Shown here: piece by piece, positions 36,481 to 48,802 of the stretch
How positions within the stretch are numbered: position 1 is the stretch's first letter
How the letters are laid out: each line of letters starts with the position of its first letter
From: Neckera pumila
Lineage: Eukaryota > Streptophyta > Bryopsida > Hypnales > Neckeraceae
Assembly: GCA_963969595.1 (NCBI GenBank)
Contig: OZ018408.1
Location: 12,893,823 to 12,957,822, forward strand
Direction of reading: 5' to 3'
Length of the DNA: 64,000 bases
Translations under genes and position numbers: made by a program
Notes under the pieces: model-generated
Told to the model about the DNA's origin: nothing
Database searches by the model: none
Seen by the model: only the letters and a program-made list of their open reading frames with translations

Positions 36481-37660
36481 ATTTTCATAAATTATTCAAC
36501 TAGTGTCTAAGTAATGCATGCTTGTGTACCTTCTTTCAAGTGTCTACATAATCCAATAAAAATAATTGATGCTAACTAATAGTAACTATGCTCAGCTATA
36601 AATAATTGCATCCATGCTCTAAAAGCGATCATGACACAGAGGTACATTTTGCGTTCATCAATGTACTAATTGTGTACATTTCAGAAGGTGGTTGCTTTTC
36701 GTGACCACTGCCTTTCAACTTCAAAAATTTGTAACTAATTCCTCAAAGGTCCAAAAAATATGAAATAACTTGGGTTAGATGCCAATTCCATTTTACTTCC
36801 TACAAAAAGTTACTGAATATTGTTTCAAGGAGGATAGCTTCCCCGAAAAGGCAATCAGCTCTTAAATGGTCTCGTTAAGACTACCTTGCAGGTTTAGGGT
36901 TCGATCGCGTGACAGAATTTCTCTGAAATTCTGATGTTAGCAAAACGCAGATGAAAAAACCACCATAACAAAATATCAAGAAGCTCCCCCACAGCTTCTT
37001 TCACCAACGGATTTCCCCATACTTTTCATGACGGTGCTCATTGAATTGATTGAAATGAAATGATATAATATAATACATAACTTACGCAGTATAACCTAAA
37101 ACATTCTAAGTTCTTCATCAAGTCAAGCTCATGCTGCTTCGCCCTCCCCACCAACTGATGACCAACTCTCCCATTCTTCCCCCGAAAGTCACGCCCCAGA
37201 TCATCGTCATCATCATCAATTCATCATCTCCCAGACTGCCAACACGTCGAGGAACACGATTCCTCAAAGAGAAAGTGCTTTTTCTGTCCTCTTACGACGG
37301 ATCCCCCTTCCCGAGATAACTGAAATTAGAAAGCTCACAAGTCACAACCCACAAGTCACAACCATAGCTCACATCACTTCCCGTCGGTTGCAAGACAGAT
37401 TGCCATAGCATCAGGCACTGGAACTGGGATGGAGAAGGCAAGCTCAAGAAATCCACCCACGTACTTGCCATAGTAGCCAAGTCGCAAATCCGTTGCTTCA
37501 TTTCTTGCTGTTGCTCTTGCTGTTGCTCTTGCTTTGCTCTGCTTGACAACCAACTTTAAGTGAAGCGCACCTGACATATGGCTTCTTTGGCACTGGGTGC
37601 TGTCACTGCTGTTTGATCTTTGTGTCAGTTGGGTGCCTCTCACTTGCGTGCAAGTAGGTT
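36481..37660. other. Upstream region of SH3P, no gene recognised
   Basis: The region becomes less AT-rich from about 37.1 kb. Open frames on both strands (for example 37374-37718 on minus) have no recognisable domain. It probably contains the SH3P promoter, but no core element could be assigned with confidence. Confidence 0.4.
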
Positions 37661-37866
37661 GAAGCGGTTTGGCCTCGTGGGAGTTTTTTGAGTTGGTGGG
37701 TGGGAGGTTTTCGCGCATACGAGGGCAGTACAGGAGGTGGTTGTGGAGTTGGCGATGGGTTGCTGGAGTGGGTGGAGGGCACGCTGAGGGGAGCTTACGA
37801 TTTCCGAGATCTGGGAAGTTTGTGAGGTTTGCAGGTTTGGGACTCTGGCGAGGAACGTCTCCTGCG

Positions 37867-38942
37867 GTGAGTAAGTTAATGCTGTTTTGATTTCTCGTGA
37901 AGAGCTTTGGGTTTCATGGAAATTTTGAGATTGGATCCGTTGGGAACGTCAGCTCATTGTTATGAGATTTTTCTCTACTTTTCGCTTGGTCTACTGTAAT
38001 AGGTTACTTGTGAGGGGTGTCAGAGATGCAAGGCTTGTGGTTGGAGAATGAATGCGATTTGGGAAATGTGATTGGAAGTCTCTAGTTCTTTGAGACTAGT
38101 TTCGTGGGGCTCGGAATCACGCAGGGCTGAATTTGGAAGCAAATAACAGAAATTCGTGTGGGGCTGGATTTGGAAACTACTCGCAGAATTGAAATGGCAA
38201 ACTGTGGCAACCTTTATTAATCACGTGACCTCAGGTGCTAGCATTGATATTTACCATGATAGCTTGGTAGCATTGCCGTGGGTTAAAACCTGTAGGGCAT
38301 TTAGAGTAATGTGTCTCAGGGGTCCTTGTGAAAATCCAGGAAGATTGTGGCTTCCTGGACTGCATCTTCACCCTGTGACGCAGTCCACCCTGCTGAAGAC
38401 GCAATCCACCAGGGTGAAGACGTAATCGACGTTAGTAACCTCTAATGATGGAAAGTAGGGAGTTCTGGTCTGACTTGAATTTTTTTCCATCTGAAGCAAT
38501 TCAAAATTTCTCTCTGATGAAACAGTCTTTCATCTTTTTGCAGAACGATTGACTGGTTACAAATTCTTGCTGCCTATAGAAATCAGAAATCCAGTAATCC
38601 AGTAATCGTGGTCAGTGAAGGACAACTACTAGTAGTAACGATTCCGCTGCAGTATTAAATGTTTACATCGATTATACGCTACACTTGATCCTCATGAAGC
38701 GAATTGGCTGTTTCTAGCTTTAGATTAGGTGCATGGATTGTAGTTATTGTTAATTCTCTTGAACTTAGGGTTAGACCTGGAAGTGTCTGCTAAGATACTC
38801 CTTCTAGATACGATTACTTATAGTCTTCCATTTGATGTGCTTAGCTGAAGCATTACCTTTCCCTTCTTCGCAGAGGTGGTGAACGAGTGGTTACGTTTTG
38901 ATTGATGTGTGACCTGATTCAAATCAGGGTTTCATTTTGCAG
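37867..38942 (+). other. 5'UTR intron of SH3P
   Basis: A consensus donor, GCG/GTGAGT, at 37866-37867 and an acceptor, TTTCATTTTGCAG, ending at 38942 bracket a 1,076-bp intron upstream of the SH3P start. The region before the donor is GC-richer than the intron. An in-frame TGA at 38977-38979 separates the 5' exon from the coding ATG. Confidence 0.55.
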
Positions 38943-39003
38943 GAACAAGCGATTCCACAGCTGCTGGAGTGAAGGGTGATGCACCAGGGCATGCGCTAGA
39001 GAG

Positions 39004-40182
39004 ATGGCATTCTTGAAACCCAAATTTAAGTTTGGGGCTAGTGGAGGGAGCGGCAATGCGTCACTAGATGAAGCGGAGCAGCAACGAAACCAGGAGCTCG
39101 GAAGGCTGTACAACTCCACACGAGCAGGAAAACATTTTCAGAAAAATGTTGTCAAAGGGGTGGACAATTTTATCGGTATAGGTCAGAAGCAGTTTGAAAT
39201 CTCCAGCAAGCTTGCTGAGGATTGCAAAAAGTATGGATCAGAAGGCCCCAGTGTCAAAGAGAAGCTCTCCAAAGCCACTGTGAAATATGGGGTGGCCAAG
39301 AACAATATGGAGAAGCAGAGAGATAACCTCCACCGAGCTCTGTGTACCCTCGTGGCTGAGCCTCTAAAGGCAATGGCCAATGGCTCCCCTTTAAAAGATG
39401 CCCGGCTGTTGAAGCAAAAGTATGATCGGTTGCGCCAAGGTGCAGATTCTCAGGCTATTGAGGTTAGCAAGCGGAAGTCCAAAGAGAGCAATCCAGAACA
39501 GGTTGCCAAATTGCAAGCAGCTGAACAGAAGTTGGATGAAATCACCTCGGCTATGGACAGCATGGGTAAAAATGCCTTGTCTGCTATGAGTTTGGTGGAG
39601 GCCCAACAGCAGAACACCTCCCTTCAAAAAATCCTTGCGATGGTGGAATATGAACGCTCCTATTTCCAGCGTGTCACTGGTATTTTGGACCAGCTTCATC
39701 ACGAAATTGAGGCTGAAGTCAACTTAGCAGCTGTTCCTCCACCAACCCCACCTCAACCGACGCCTGCTCCAACTGGGAAAAAAGCCATGGCTCCACAGAA
39801 GGTCACTCCAAGTGCAGCAATTGAAGGAGTGGAAGAAAATGACTTGCAGGAAAAGAATTTCAGCTTTGAGGAAAGAAATCATAGCTTGCAGGAAAAAAGT
39901 TACAGCTTCGAGGACAATAATTATAGCTATGAGGAGAAAGAAGAGCCTCCTCCTGTTGCTGACACCAAGAGCTTCTATGCAACTGCCACACATGATTTTG
40001 AAGGGGAGGATGTGGGGGAACTGACTATATCAATCGGTGATGAGGTCCTTGTACGCCAGGTGACATCCTCTGGTTGGTCGGAGGGTCTCTGCAATGGTCA
40101 ATCAGGCTGGTTTCCTTCGTCATATGTGAAGAAGCAACCTGTGCGAAAAGGAGGGGGTTCCAGGTCGGGAAGCAACAGATAA
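39004..40182 (+). CDS. SH3P: SH3P-type BAR-SH3 membrane-trafficking protein
   Basis: This is a 392-aa protein homologous to plant SH3P1-3, which bind phosphoinositide membranes and act in clathrin-linked trafficking, autophagosome formation and cell-plate growth. The BAR-like helical region covers about residues 20-235 (RLYNSTRAGKHFQKNVVKGV, KLAEDCKKYG, VAEPLKAMANGSPLKDARLL, KYDRLRQ, MVEYERSYFQRVTGILDQL). A Pro-rich linker follows (PPPTPPQPTPAPT), then an unusual acidic-aromatic repeat (LQEKNFSFEE, LQEKSYSFED, NYSYEEKEE; about residues 279-312). A C-terminal SH3 domain comes last (ATHDFEGEDVGELTISIGDE, GWSEG, SGWFPSSYV). The first residues lack the usual MDAIRKQA-type leader. The CDS has no intron, whereas Arabidopsis SH3P genes are multi-exon. 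The start is supported by an upstream in-frame stop. Confidence 0.92.
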   Translation: MAFLKPKFKFGASGGSGNASLDEAEQQRNQELGRLYNSTRAGKHFQKNVVKGVDNFIGIGQKQFEISSKLAEDCKKYGSEGPSVKEKLSKATVKYGVAKNNMEKQRDNLHRALCTLVAEPLKAMANGSPLKDARLLKQKYDRLRQGADSQAIEVSKRKSKESNPEQVAKLQAAEQKLDEITSAMDSMGKNALSAMSLVEAQQQNTSLQKILAMVEYERSYFQRVTGILDQLHHEIEAEVNLAAVPPPTPPQPTPAPTGKKAMAPQKVTPSAAIEGVEENDLQEKNFSFEERNHSLQEKSYSFEDNNYSYEEKEEPPPVADTKSFYATATHDFEGEDVGELTISIGDEVLVRQVTSSGWSEGLCNGQSGWFPSSYVKKQPVRKGGGSRSGSNR

Positions 40183-41248
40183 GTGCATTTCTCATTTTGG
40201 TTGATGAATTTGCAGTCACCAGCTGAGATTTTTAAGTTCGTAGGTGCCAGAGTTTAGTGTACATTGTTTGCATTAGTTTTTTTACTTCATTAAAATGGTC
40301 ATATTATTAAAATGGAGCGTCAAAGCATTTGACGTTCATGTGCCCGGAGCTCTGAAGTCTTTAGTCGATTTGAGGTTCTAGTTGGCAAACTCGAAACTGC
40401 TCCAGTTTCAGTTGGGTGTCTCAATACTGCTCCAGCTTTCTTGTTGTAAGCCTTTTACCGTGGGCGCCAATTTTGTCTCTGATGTAATGAATATGACCAT
40501 TTCAGTGGTTCAGGCCTCATGAATCTCAATATTGAGTTGACATATTGAAAGTGTGTTTGTGAAGGCTTTGATTGTTTTACAATTTCTCTCCTCGACTTTC
40601 TGTGGACTCACGTAGGCTTAGAGACTGGGCAATGCATTTGGCTTACAGACGAGGATCAGTAATGTACCTACACCTAAAGCCCAAATAAGCATTTGAGAAT
40701 GGTCCTATTATTATTTATCAAGCTGTCTATGTTGGCGTTGGGGCATGTTGGGAGTCAGAAGTGGATTGTAGATTCTCTTAGCATAGCCCTATTTGGACTC
40801 CAAATGAGTAAAATGTGAATTTTCGAAGTGCTGAAAATAAGTGAACCAAAATCGACCCTAAATTCATGAATAGAATAGAAGCTGCACATTTTAGCAAGAA
40901 ACTCGAGGGATTGGTTTTACTGAATGGGACTAAACTAGTGCATTTACCTTGGTTGTAAACAGGGGAACTGTGAACCTGAAGAACTTGACAAAATTAAGTT
41001 GGCACCTATCTAAACTCTAACTCTGGAAGCATGCCAAGGACGTTTTGTGTCCTTCACTTTGGATTGTCTTTGTGCATATTGAATGGAGGATTTTCATCTA
41101 ATTTTGGTGTGCAACTTCTTTGATGCTATATCCTCATGATTGATATAAGTTCAAGACACATTAGTTGTTGTATTGATTTTAGATGGGGTAGTTTATAAAA
41201 AAAATGGTACACTATCCAATGTTATTCAATATTTTGAATTTTCTTCCC
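40183..41248. other. SH3P 3' flank
   Basis: The first 300-400 bp after the stop are probably the SH3P 3'UTR. No clean poly(A) signal was singled out. The rest is non-coding, with no repeat ends recognised. Confidence 0.4.
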
Positions 41249-41252
41249 TTAA

Positions 41253-42067
41253 CCCCTAACTGCTTGAGCGACCAAATATATGGTCGCTCCAAAATTTCAG
41301 GCTCATTTGGGTACGGGCAGTTAAATTCCTTTGACCGGTTAAAATTTTTTTACGGGCAGTATTGAAGGTTAACTATTGGAAACTTTTATTTTTCACTAAA
41401 AAAGGTAAATATTTGATTTTTTGAGAGGTCCTCAAAAGCAAATATGTCTCATTGAGGAAGAGTAAAGCTTACAAATTTTATTTGATTTCTCGGCTTTAAG
41501 CAAAGCTTGCCAATTTTATTTGAATTGAGATCTGAAAAGTTCTACTTATTCATTTGCTTTGAAAATGGTCCCAATGGAAAGATAAAAGTATTTTCATGAT
41601 TTTCACCGTTGAAAATTTAAACATGCAAGTGTTGATTTGGAGTTATTTGCAATTTCTACTTATAAAAAAAATTACATTTCAACAATTGTAAGGTGGATTG
41701 TGTAATGAGTTTGATAGCTTTTCATGTGAAATTAATTTTTTTGAAAGTGTATTTTAGTGTGCTAACATAATTTGTAGTTGTTCATTTCACCTCCAATCCC
41801 CACAAAAAATTTTATGCAAATTTCTCAAACATTGTGGGGTGGGGCAACATACTAAAAATAGAAAACATACATTTCTCTTGTTGTGATCTCACAACTCCTA
41901 TGCAATTTTGCACTCAAAATTGGTATACATACTAATAAGCTAGCTCTTTAAACATTTGTAAGGTTAGACTTTGAAAAAAAAATAATTTGCATCATTGGGG
42001 ATAACTATAAGTCCATGCTCTTTTTTCATAGGAAGAACACACTTGGAAAGGCTTAGGCATTTAGGGG
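41253..42067. mobile_element. TTAA-flanked piggyBac-like element, copy 3
   Basis: The ends CCCCTAACTGCTTGAGC and, in reverse complement, CCCCTAAATGCCTAAGC are flanked by TTAA at 41249-41252 and 42068-42071. It is 815 bp long, AT-rich and without a transposase. Confidence 0.68.
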
Positions 42068-42689
42068 TTAAAACTTGATTTTGACATTCAAACTGATTTT
42101 GTTTGCTTTTTGAGCATTACTAACAAAATGAATCTTTTAAAGTGTACTTTCTTCGCCATTTGGAAATTCTTAAAGATAAGCATTTCATTGAAGTTTGAAG
42201 TTGTGGATCTATTACCACTTTGAAATATAGAGCTAATGATGTGGAAATTTTCTTTACACAAAATTATTCTACAATTGTAATGTACTTCTATTCTCAAAAT
42301 TTCATGTTTTTTGAGCATGATTTGCATTTGATATGAATTTTCTTCATTTTTTCTTCAAAAATTTATGACAATTTAAAATTTTCACAAAAAAATTTTGAAA
42401 AATTTATGAAAAATATAGACATGTGATTTCATCTTTGAAAAATAAAATCCAAAAAATTTACTCATGAATAGAGAAGACCAATGGAAGATATAGAGTGAAA
42501 GACTTTTAAATTGGACTACACGGTTATAGGCTCCATCCTTTAGGAATTAAAGCTTTCTAGAACACAATTTATTATGAGCTTGTTTTTTCAAGTTGGCTTC
42601 ATATCCAATGGGGCTTGTCCTCATTTTTGTAAAGATTTCAATATATATTAGGGTCCAATAAGCTTACAAACTATTTGTTGTACCATTTA

Positions 42690-42800
42690 AAGAATTTTGC
42701 ATAATATAGAGTTTAAGACAATTTTCAGCAAAATTTTACTAGAAATGCATGTATTTCTAATAAAATTTTGCTAAAAATTGCCTTAAAGTTGACACTTTTT
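42690..42800. repeat. Palindromic core related to the CACTA MITEs
   Basis: The palindrome AATTTTCAGCAAAATTTTAC ... TAAAATTTTGCTAAAAATT around ATGCATGTATTT matches the central palindromes of the elements at 34435 and 49678. The CACTA ends themselves are not preserved. Confidence 0.5.
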
Positions 42801-44422
42801 GTCTTGCATAATTAACATCCAAGTCTTGCACAATCCTAATCAAGCATATCCCGCAAAAAAACAAAACTCTATTTTGGGTGCATTTTTTCATTTAATTTTT
42901 ATGGTTTTACATGATAATTCATTGAAAAACATTGGTGATGAATTTTTTTTTAGTTTGATTGCGTAGATATGAAGGTGAAACACCTCTACACACATCTTTC
43001 CTTCAACAAGCATTTCCAAAAAAGTTTCACAATTTCCTCTATAAAGATTTCAATATTAGGGTAGCAATGTCCTAAATTTGGAAAACAAATATCCTTTTTA
43101 TTGTAATTAGATTTTGTAAGGTAATTGTATCATCATGCTCAAATGTACAAAATTAGTTACAAATTTACAATGTAAGGGTCAAATAGCAAAATCTATTTAA
43201 ATCTTTATTTCCAAGTTTGATCATATAACACTTCACATTAAACACTTCCTAGATCATATTTTTATTACTTAATGGGGTATTTTTTAATATGAAAGATGTT
43301 TGGATGGATGTTCATGACATATCTGTGCAATGCAATTTAAAAAAAATTCATTATCAGTTTTTTTCAATAAAATATCATGTAAAACCATGAAAATTGACTT
43401 TAAAAATTCACTAAAAATAAAATTTTATTTTTTAATATGTGTAAGAATTGAAGGTTATTTATGCAAGACCAAAAATGTCCATTATACTCTATATTATGCA
43501 AAATTCTTTGAATAGCACAATATACAAATTGTAAGATTATTGGATCCTACTATACAACAATGTATATGAAAATGGAGTTGCCCATAATTACTTCTTAGCC
43601 TTCTATTTTGAAATTGCACAAGAAATTCAGAAGTACACATAAAAAATTTGACCTCAGTAGATTTGGCTCTTGCACCTAGCTAAGTTTGCAATCAATACAT
43701 GAACCCCATCCATGCCCAATCTCCAAGCACCTAGAATCTAAGGAAATTTCAAATCCATTAATATGCACCCATTTCCTAAAGAAATCAAACTCAACACAAG
43801 GTTTAGCATATCTTATGTTGTCTCTTTTCCAATTGCATAATATGATAATCCAAAAATCTTGGATAAGTGTAAAGAGGAGACACCAATAAAAAGACATGGA
43901 ACAATTTGGATATGCCTACCTTCAGGTAACTCTAACCGGCATCATACTAGTTCCTCAACTAGAATAAAAAAAATGCACTTAGTCAAACGATATAAGATAA
44001 AGCCACAAGATATAAAACTACAATCCCAACCTCCTTTTAGTACCCAATTACAAAATACCAAACATTGTATGCAAACTAAAGTAGAAAATGGAAAGAAACT
44101 ACTATATTTTGTACACAGTCCACAAAACAAAAATGCAACACATCATAAGAATATCGTAGAAAAAACTTTGAATGATTACAATAAATCTAATCCACATACT
44201 TCTACAATATTCATATCCCAAAACAATACCACTCACCAAATACACACATAAAATTACACTAACAGATTCGAAAACCACCCAAAAACTACAACAAATAAAA
44301 TCAACCATATCAAACAAAAATTAAAGATAGTCAAATGTATATATAAATGATCACCCTTGCATGTACCTATCTCGACTTGGTATTTGATACTTCAATGTCA
44401 ATGGCATAGAATTTACCTCCAA
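42801..44422. other. AT-rich gene-free stretch
   Basis: Frames up to 130 codons (43859-44251, +) show low-complexity, Asn/His/Lys-rich translations without motifs. No gene can be supported. Confidence 0.5.
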
Positions 44423-44426
44423 TTAA

Positions 44427-45312
44427 CTCCTAAAAGACCAACATGTATTTTTTGGCTACATAGAAATTTTGGCAGGTACGTGTAGCTGGAGATTTTCACA
44501 TTTTGGGACCAAATTTTGATAGAAAGTGGAGACAAGGAATATCTTTCATATGCACTAAATTTCATGACATTTGAAAATATGAGTATAAAATTATGGTCAA
44601 ATATGTTATTTTTTTTTGTAATGAACAATTTAGGCAAATAAGAAAAAATCACTTTTATTCAAAACCAAACATTTGAAATTGGTTTTTTAGAATTATATAT
44701 GAGTGGAAAGCTTTGAATCATTCCATTTTGATCAATGAATCAAAAGTTATGAGGAGTTTTTGGTTGCAAGGCAATTATGGATTCTCTACTCTAAAATAAA
44801 CTTTGAAATCCTTTATCTTACTCAATTTTCAATATTTTTTGAAAACATAAAATTATACGATGTAGACCATTGCAACCATTGGGATTGGCATTTTGCAATT
44901 CCATAATTAAATTCTAACAATTTAGTATTTTGATTCATTCCCTACATCTTTGTGCTTACTATTTTTTTCTATATGTTGTACAATTCCAAATGATCTGAAA
45001 TTTTTCAGGCATGTGGCCAACTTGTCTAGGAAAAGGAACTCAAAGAAGTACCACCATTTTGGACATTTTTCATAGAAAGTGAGCTTGTGAAGTCTAGTTG
45101 CTCTATTTTTTGCAAGGCCAAAAAAAGGATTTCAGTGAATGTGAATGCTTATCTCGCAATCCACGTGGTGGAAACTTCTGAAATTTTTACCACATATTCT
45201 CAAGTCAGCATACTACAAGATCCTATGATTACATGTGTCAATTTTTTTTCAATTTTTTTTTTTTTCAAGCGTTTTTGATGAAAACATCGAGAAAAACATA
45301 GAACTTTAGAGG
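44427..45312 (-). mobile_element. TTAA-flanked element, R1 subfamily
   Basis: TTAA occurs at 44423-44426 and 45313-45316. The ends are CTCCTAAAAGACC and, in reverse complement, CCTCTAAAGTTCTATG. Its minus strand aligns over about 600 bp with the plus-strand copy at 61.86-62.47 kb and partly with 57.80-58.23 kb (shared blocks AGGATCTTGTAGTATG, TTTCCACC, CCTAGACAAGTTGGC, CAACATATAGGAAAAAAATA). It is non-coding. Confidence 0.6.
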
Positions 45313-45727
45313 TTAAAGGCATCAAAGGTGGTGGTTATAACATCCATGAGGCATGAATAGTAAAACTATATTCAACAACTCTTTATTCCAACTAGTAAAT
45401 AGATTAAATTTGATACATGCCAAAGGTGATAGTTGCTAATGAAGCCAATAAAAAGAGCACTAATACTCCCTATAAACTCTGAATTCACATTGATTCCTAG
45501 ATCATCACTATACTTCTTCTTGGCTCTTGTCCCAAAGTCATCTCTCCACAATTCTCTAAAACCACACTCCAACCCATGTTAGAGGAACTGAGGGAGCAAA
45601 CTTTGCATTGACAAAAACTATATGTGGGGAAATTTGAGTAGGATCTTACTCAAAAAGCAAGCTAATGCTACAAGGGCAAAGCCTTGTGTAGCATAGTTCC
45701 TTGTTCTATTTAAGATAGGAAAAAAAC

Positions 45728-48642
45728 TCAAGCCAACAACTGGCGGTCTCTAAAGGAGGCGATAGCATCACGAATGACATCTTCAATTGGCTCAAAAGTT
45801 AGTCCAAGTTTCTTGATCTTCTCTTTTGATAGAATGTAAGTAGGCACACGTGGAATTGTCTCGTCCGCATCCCTAGCACATTTTAGTACAATACAACATC
45901 ACCCATTGACTTAAAAAATTGGAATGCAAAAATGCTTTCAAAACTTGTTTATATTTCTAAAAATGTAGAACATGATTCGTTTTTTTCCTATTAGTTCATT
46001 TCAATACCTTACTTAAAACTTTCTAATTGGCTATCAATTTCAAACATGGACACCCAATTTTTAGCTTGTCAATTAGAGGTTAAACCCTAAATGCTCAACC
46101 ATCAATGGCTTAATGCTCAACTAGTGGACGATAGACGTATCAAAAAGTACATTTCATCCAATTAATATTCATTGAGGAGGCTTCAAGAAACATTGCATAA
46201 TATCATTTACAAGAAGAATGAATGATCTACACAAACAAAGGATATGGATATTTGGCGGAGTTAACATTGTTTATTGTAATTTTCAAATAAAAATGATCTT
46301 ACTATCTTAATACCTTTGAGTTCTCGCCTTTAGGAATTAATTCTTGGTCCATTCACAAGAAAGTTGGAACTAATGAAATTTATGAACAGAGAAAGTAGGA
46401 ACGCACTTGGCCACTACAGGGTAGTGTGGAAAAAGATCGGCGAGCAGAGCAATCAAATCACCATAGTGTAACACACGCTCATTACAGATATATCGGCCTT
46501 CTGCCTCTGGCTTCTCATATGCCAATATATGCGCCATAGCCACGTCCTTCACACTCACCAATCCGAATGTCTGATTTGGAAAAACCTTCGTTGTGCCTGC
46601 ACTTATCAGGCACAGTAATCTTCAAACAATCGAAATCTTTTCGGAAAGGTGCAGATTATAATGAGGAGTCGTAAGAGTGTTATGCAGTGAGTAGGACATG
46701 CAAACGCTCACAGATTCAGTGATCAAACTCAAAAAATATTCCAAAAAATTATAATATTGACCTCTATGTGGCCAACATCTACAGGAGTTGGAAAAAAGTC
46801 ATTTAGGAAGGGGAAAGAAAAAGCTAAAGATTTATCAATAATGCAATAGAAATATGTTTTAAAAGTTACACTAAAAACGATCATTATCTTCCAAAGTGAC
46901 TTTCAATTCAGCTTGGCATTTAGAGGTTAAACATCATATCTAGCTTAAGATCAAACATAATAGTTTAGCCTTGGCTTGGGTATTTATGTAAATGAAGGAC
47001 ATGAAACGCACCATTAAGAATGTTCCGGAGGATTTGATTGCTAAGACTAAGGGAGTCTTGGAGAACAGGTCCAAACACCCCACTTGGATTTATCACAACC
47101 AGATCCAAGTTGTGCTTCTTCGCATAGTCCCAAGCTGCCTGCTCTGCCAGAATTTTCGACAAAACATACCAACTCTGAAAAGATCCCATTCACGACAATC
47201 TAAGTGAGTCCAGCATCCATGTTAGTCCCTGAAAGAATGATAGTCCAGCGAAAAGTTTCGAGTATTCAATTTAGAGATGAGTTACAGGCAGACTCACTTT
47301 GTTGTTTCGGTTGTAATCAACGTCACTCCAAACGCTCTCATCTAGAACACTTGGGTGATTAGGCGAGTAGCTAATAGCTGCAACAGAGGAGGTTAGCACG
47401 ACCCGCTTCAAGCCGCTCGCTTTGGAACACGATTCCAGCACATTCAGGGTTCCTTTCACAGCTGGGTCCAGGAGCTCTGCCTGCAAGAACAACAACATCG
47501 TAAACCAATCAAAACATGTCTAATTCTATTTAGCTATCTACGGGACCCAAATCCTAGTCTCTCAGATAAAGAAAAGTGATATGAAACATGATCCCCTAAA
47601 GGACCAAGAGGTTCATGCTGGGCCTCATGTTTTACTTATCAGTGTTAGTAGGGTACAGGACTTTCTGATGTCCAATTTTATTTACATCTTTCCCCAAACG
47701 CACACAAATTTTCTACTAGCGCTGGTGATATAGAATTGGGCCCCTTAAAAATTGTATATCTCACAATAAAATCAATAAAATTGGGCATTCTCAAACCATG
47801 CATCCTTGGTCCAGTACGTTTTGAACAATGGCAACAAGGCTCAGTCAATCAATATCAGATGTAGAAAATTTAACCTCAGGATCAACAACGTTGTAGGAAA
47901 GAGGTGATGCTGTGTGGAAAACTCCGTCACACCCTTGTAGCACTGAATCGAAGGCCCCCGGCTGCATAAGGTCAGCCTGCACCAGTTGCAGTCGCTCAGT
48001 GGCCCCCGGAAGTAGCAGCAAATCCTTCGCTTTCTCTGTTACATGCCATCCCCAAAAGCAAGCAATCGTTCTAAAACCCGAGAACCCTAAAGAATGTAAC
48101 AACACTGCCCACACCGAAATTCACACAATTCGATGTTCAACGTCTCACTTCTAAGATAGACGATCCAAATGACCTGATCTGGACCGCAAATACTGACCCA
48201 GTTACCAGCCGAAACTCATCTTTTCACACTCGGTGAGCATCAATACAGCCAGCAAGTGGCAAGCATGACTTGGTTCAATGTCAATGGCCACTGCTCTTGG
48301 AATGCGAATTAGGTTGTTCAGCCTCCCACGTAGAATGATTGCGTAAGAAATCAACTAACTCATTGAGTGAGAAAAACTTGCTGAAAAACAGATTTGGGGC
48401 AAAGTGATCTCCCATTGAAAGCCCCCTCGTAGCTATGTTGAAGTGATGCAAATGGGATACTTAATTTCAAGGAGAAGCAGGAACTCATTCTAGTCGAAGA
48501 GTTGCATAATAGAGAAGAAAGGCTCACCAAGATTACGAATTGTACCCTTGACGGTGTACCCCCTCTCCAGCAACATCTTGACCAGCCATGAAGCTATAAA
48601 CCCCGACGCACCTGTCACACACACAGTCTTGCCCCCTGCCAT
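45728..48642 (-). CDS. Cinnamoyl-CoA-reductase-like NAD(P)-dependent SDR, 6 exons
   Basis: The exons 48642-48528, 48035-47875, 47480-47298, 47174-47012, 46596-46407 and 45872-45728 join in frame to 318 aa, with GT-AG junctions throughout. It belongs to the plant CCR/DFR-like atypical short-chain reductase family (SDR108E), which reduce CoA thioesters, aldehydes or dihydroflavonols with NADPH. Visible features are the Rossmann motif [25 protein letters not shown], the catalytic Ser-Tyr-Lys set ([18 protein letters not shown]) and INPSGVFGP. The CCR signature KNWYCYGK is replaced by NKSWYVLSK, so I do not call a true lignin CCR; CCR-like, phenylacetaldehyde-reductase-like or TKPR-like roles are all possible. 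The length is normal (about 320 aa). Introns 4 and 5 contain degenerate TTAA-element ends. Confidence 0.9.
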
Positions 48643-48802
48643 GGCCAGCAGATCTGAAGAAAATTAAACCTCCCGAGCTGCGTTTGCTACCGAAGTTGTG
48701 CAATTAGCTAGCTTGTGCAGATCAAGAGCCAGGATGATGGTAAGTAGTGAAAAGATGCCCAAGTGGATGTGATTTATATGAGGAAGAGCTCGCAGGCCTC
48801 TG

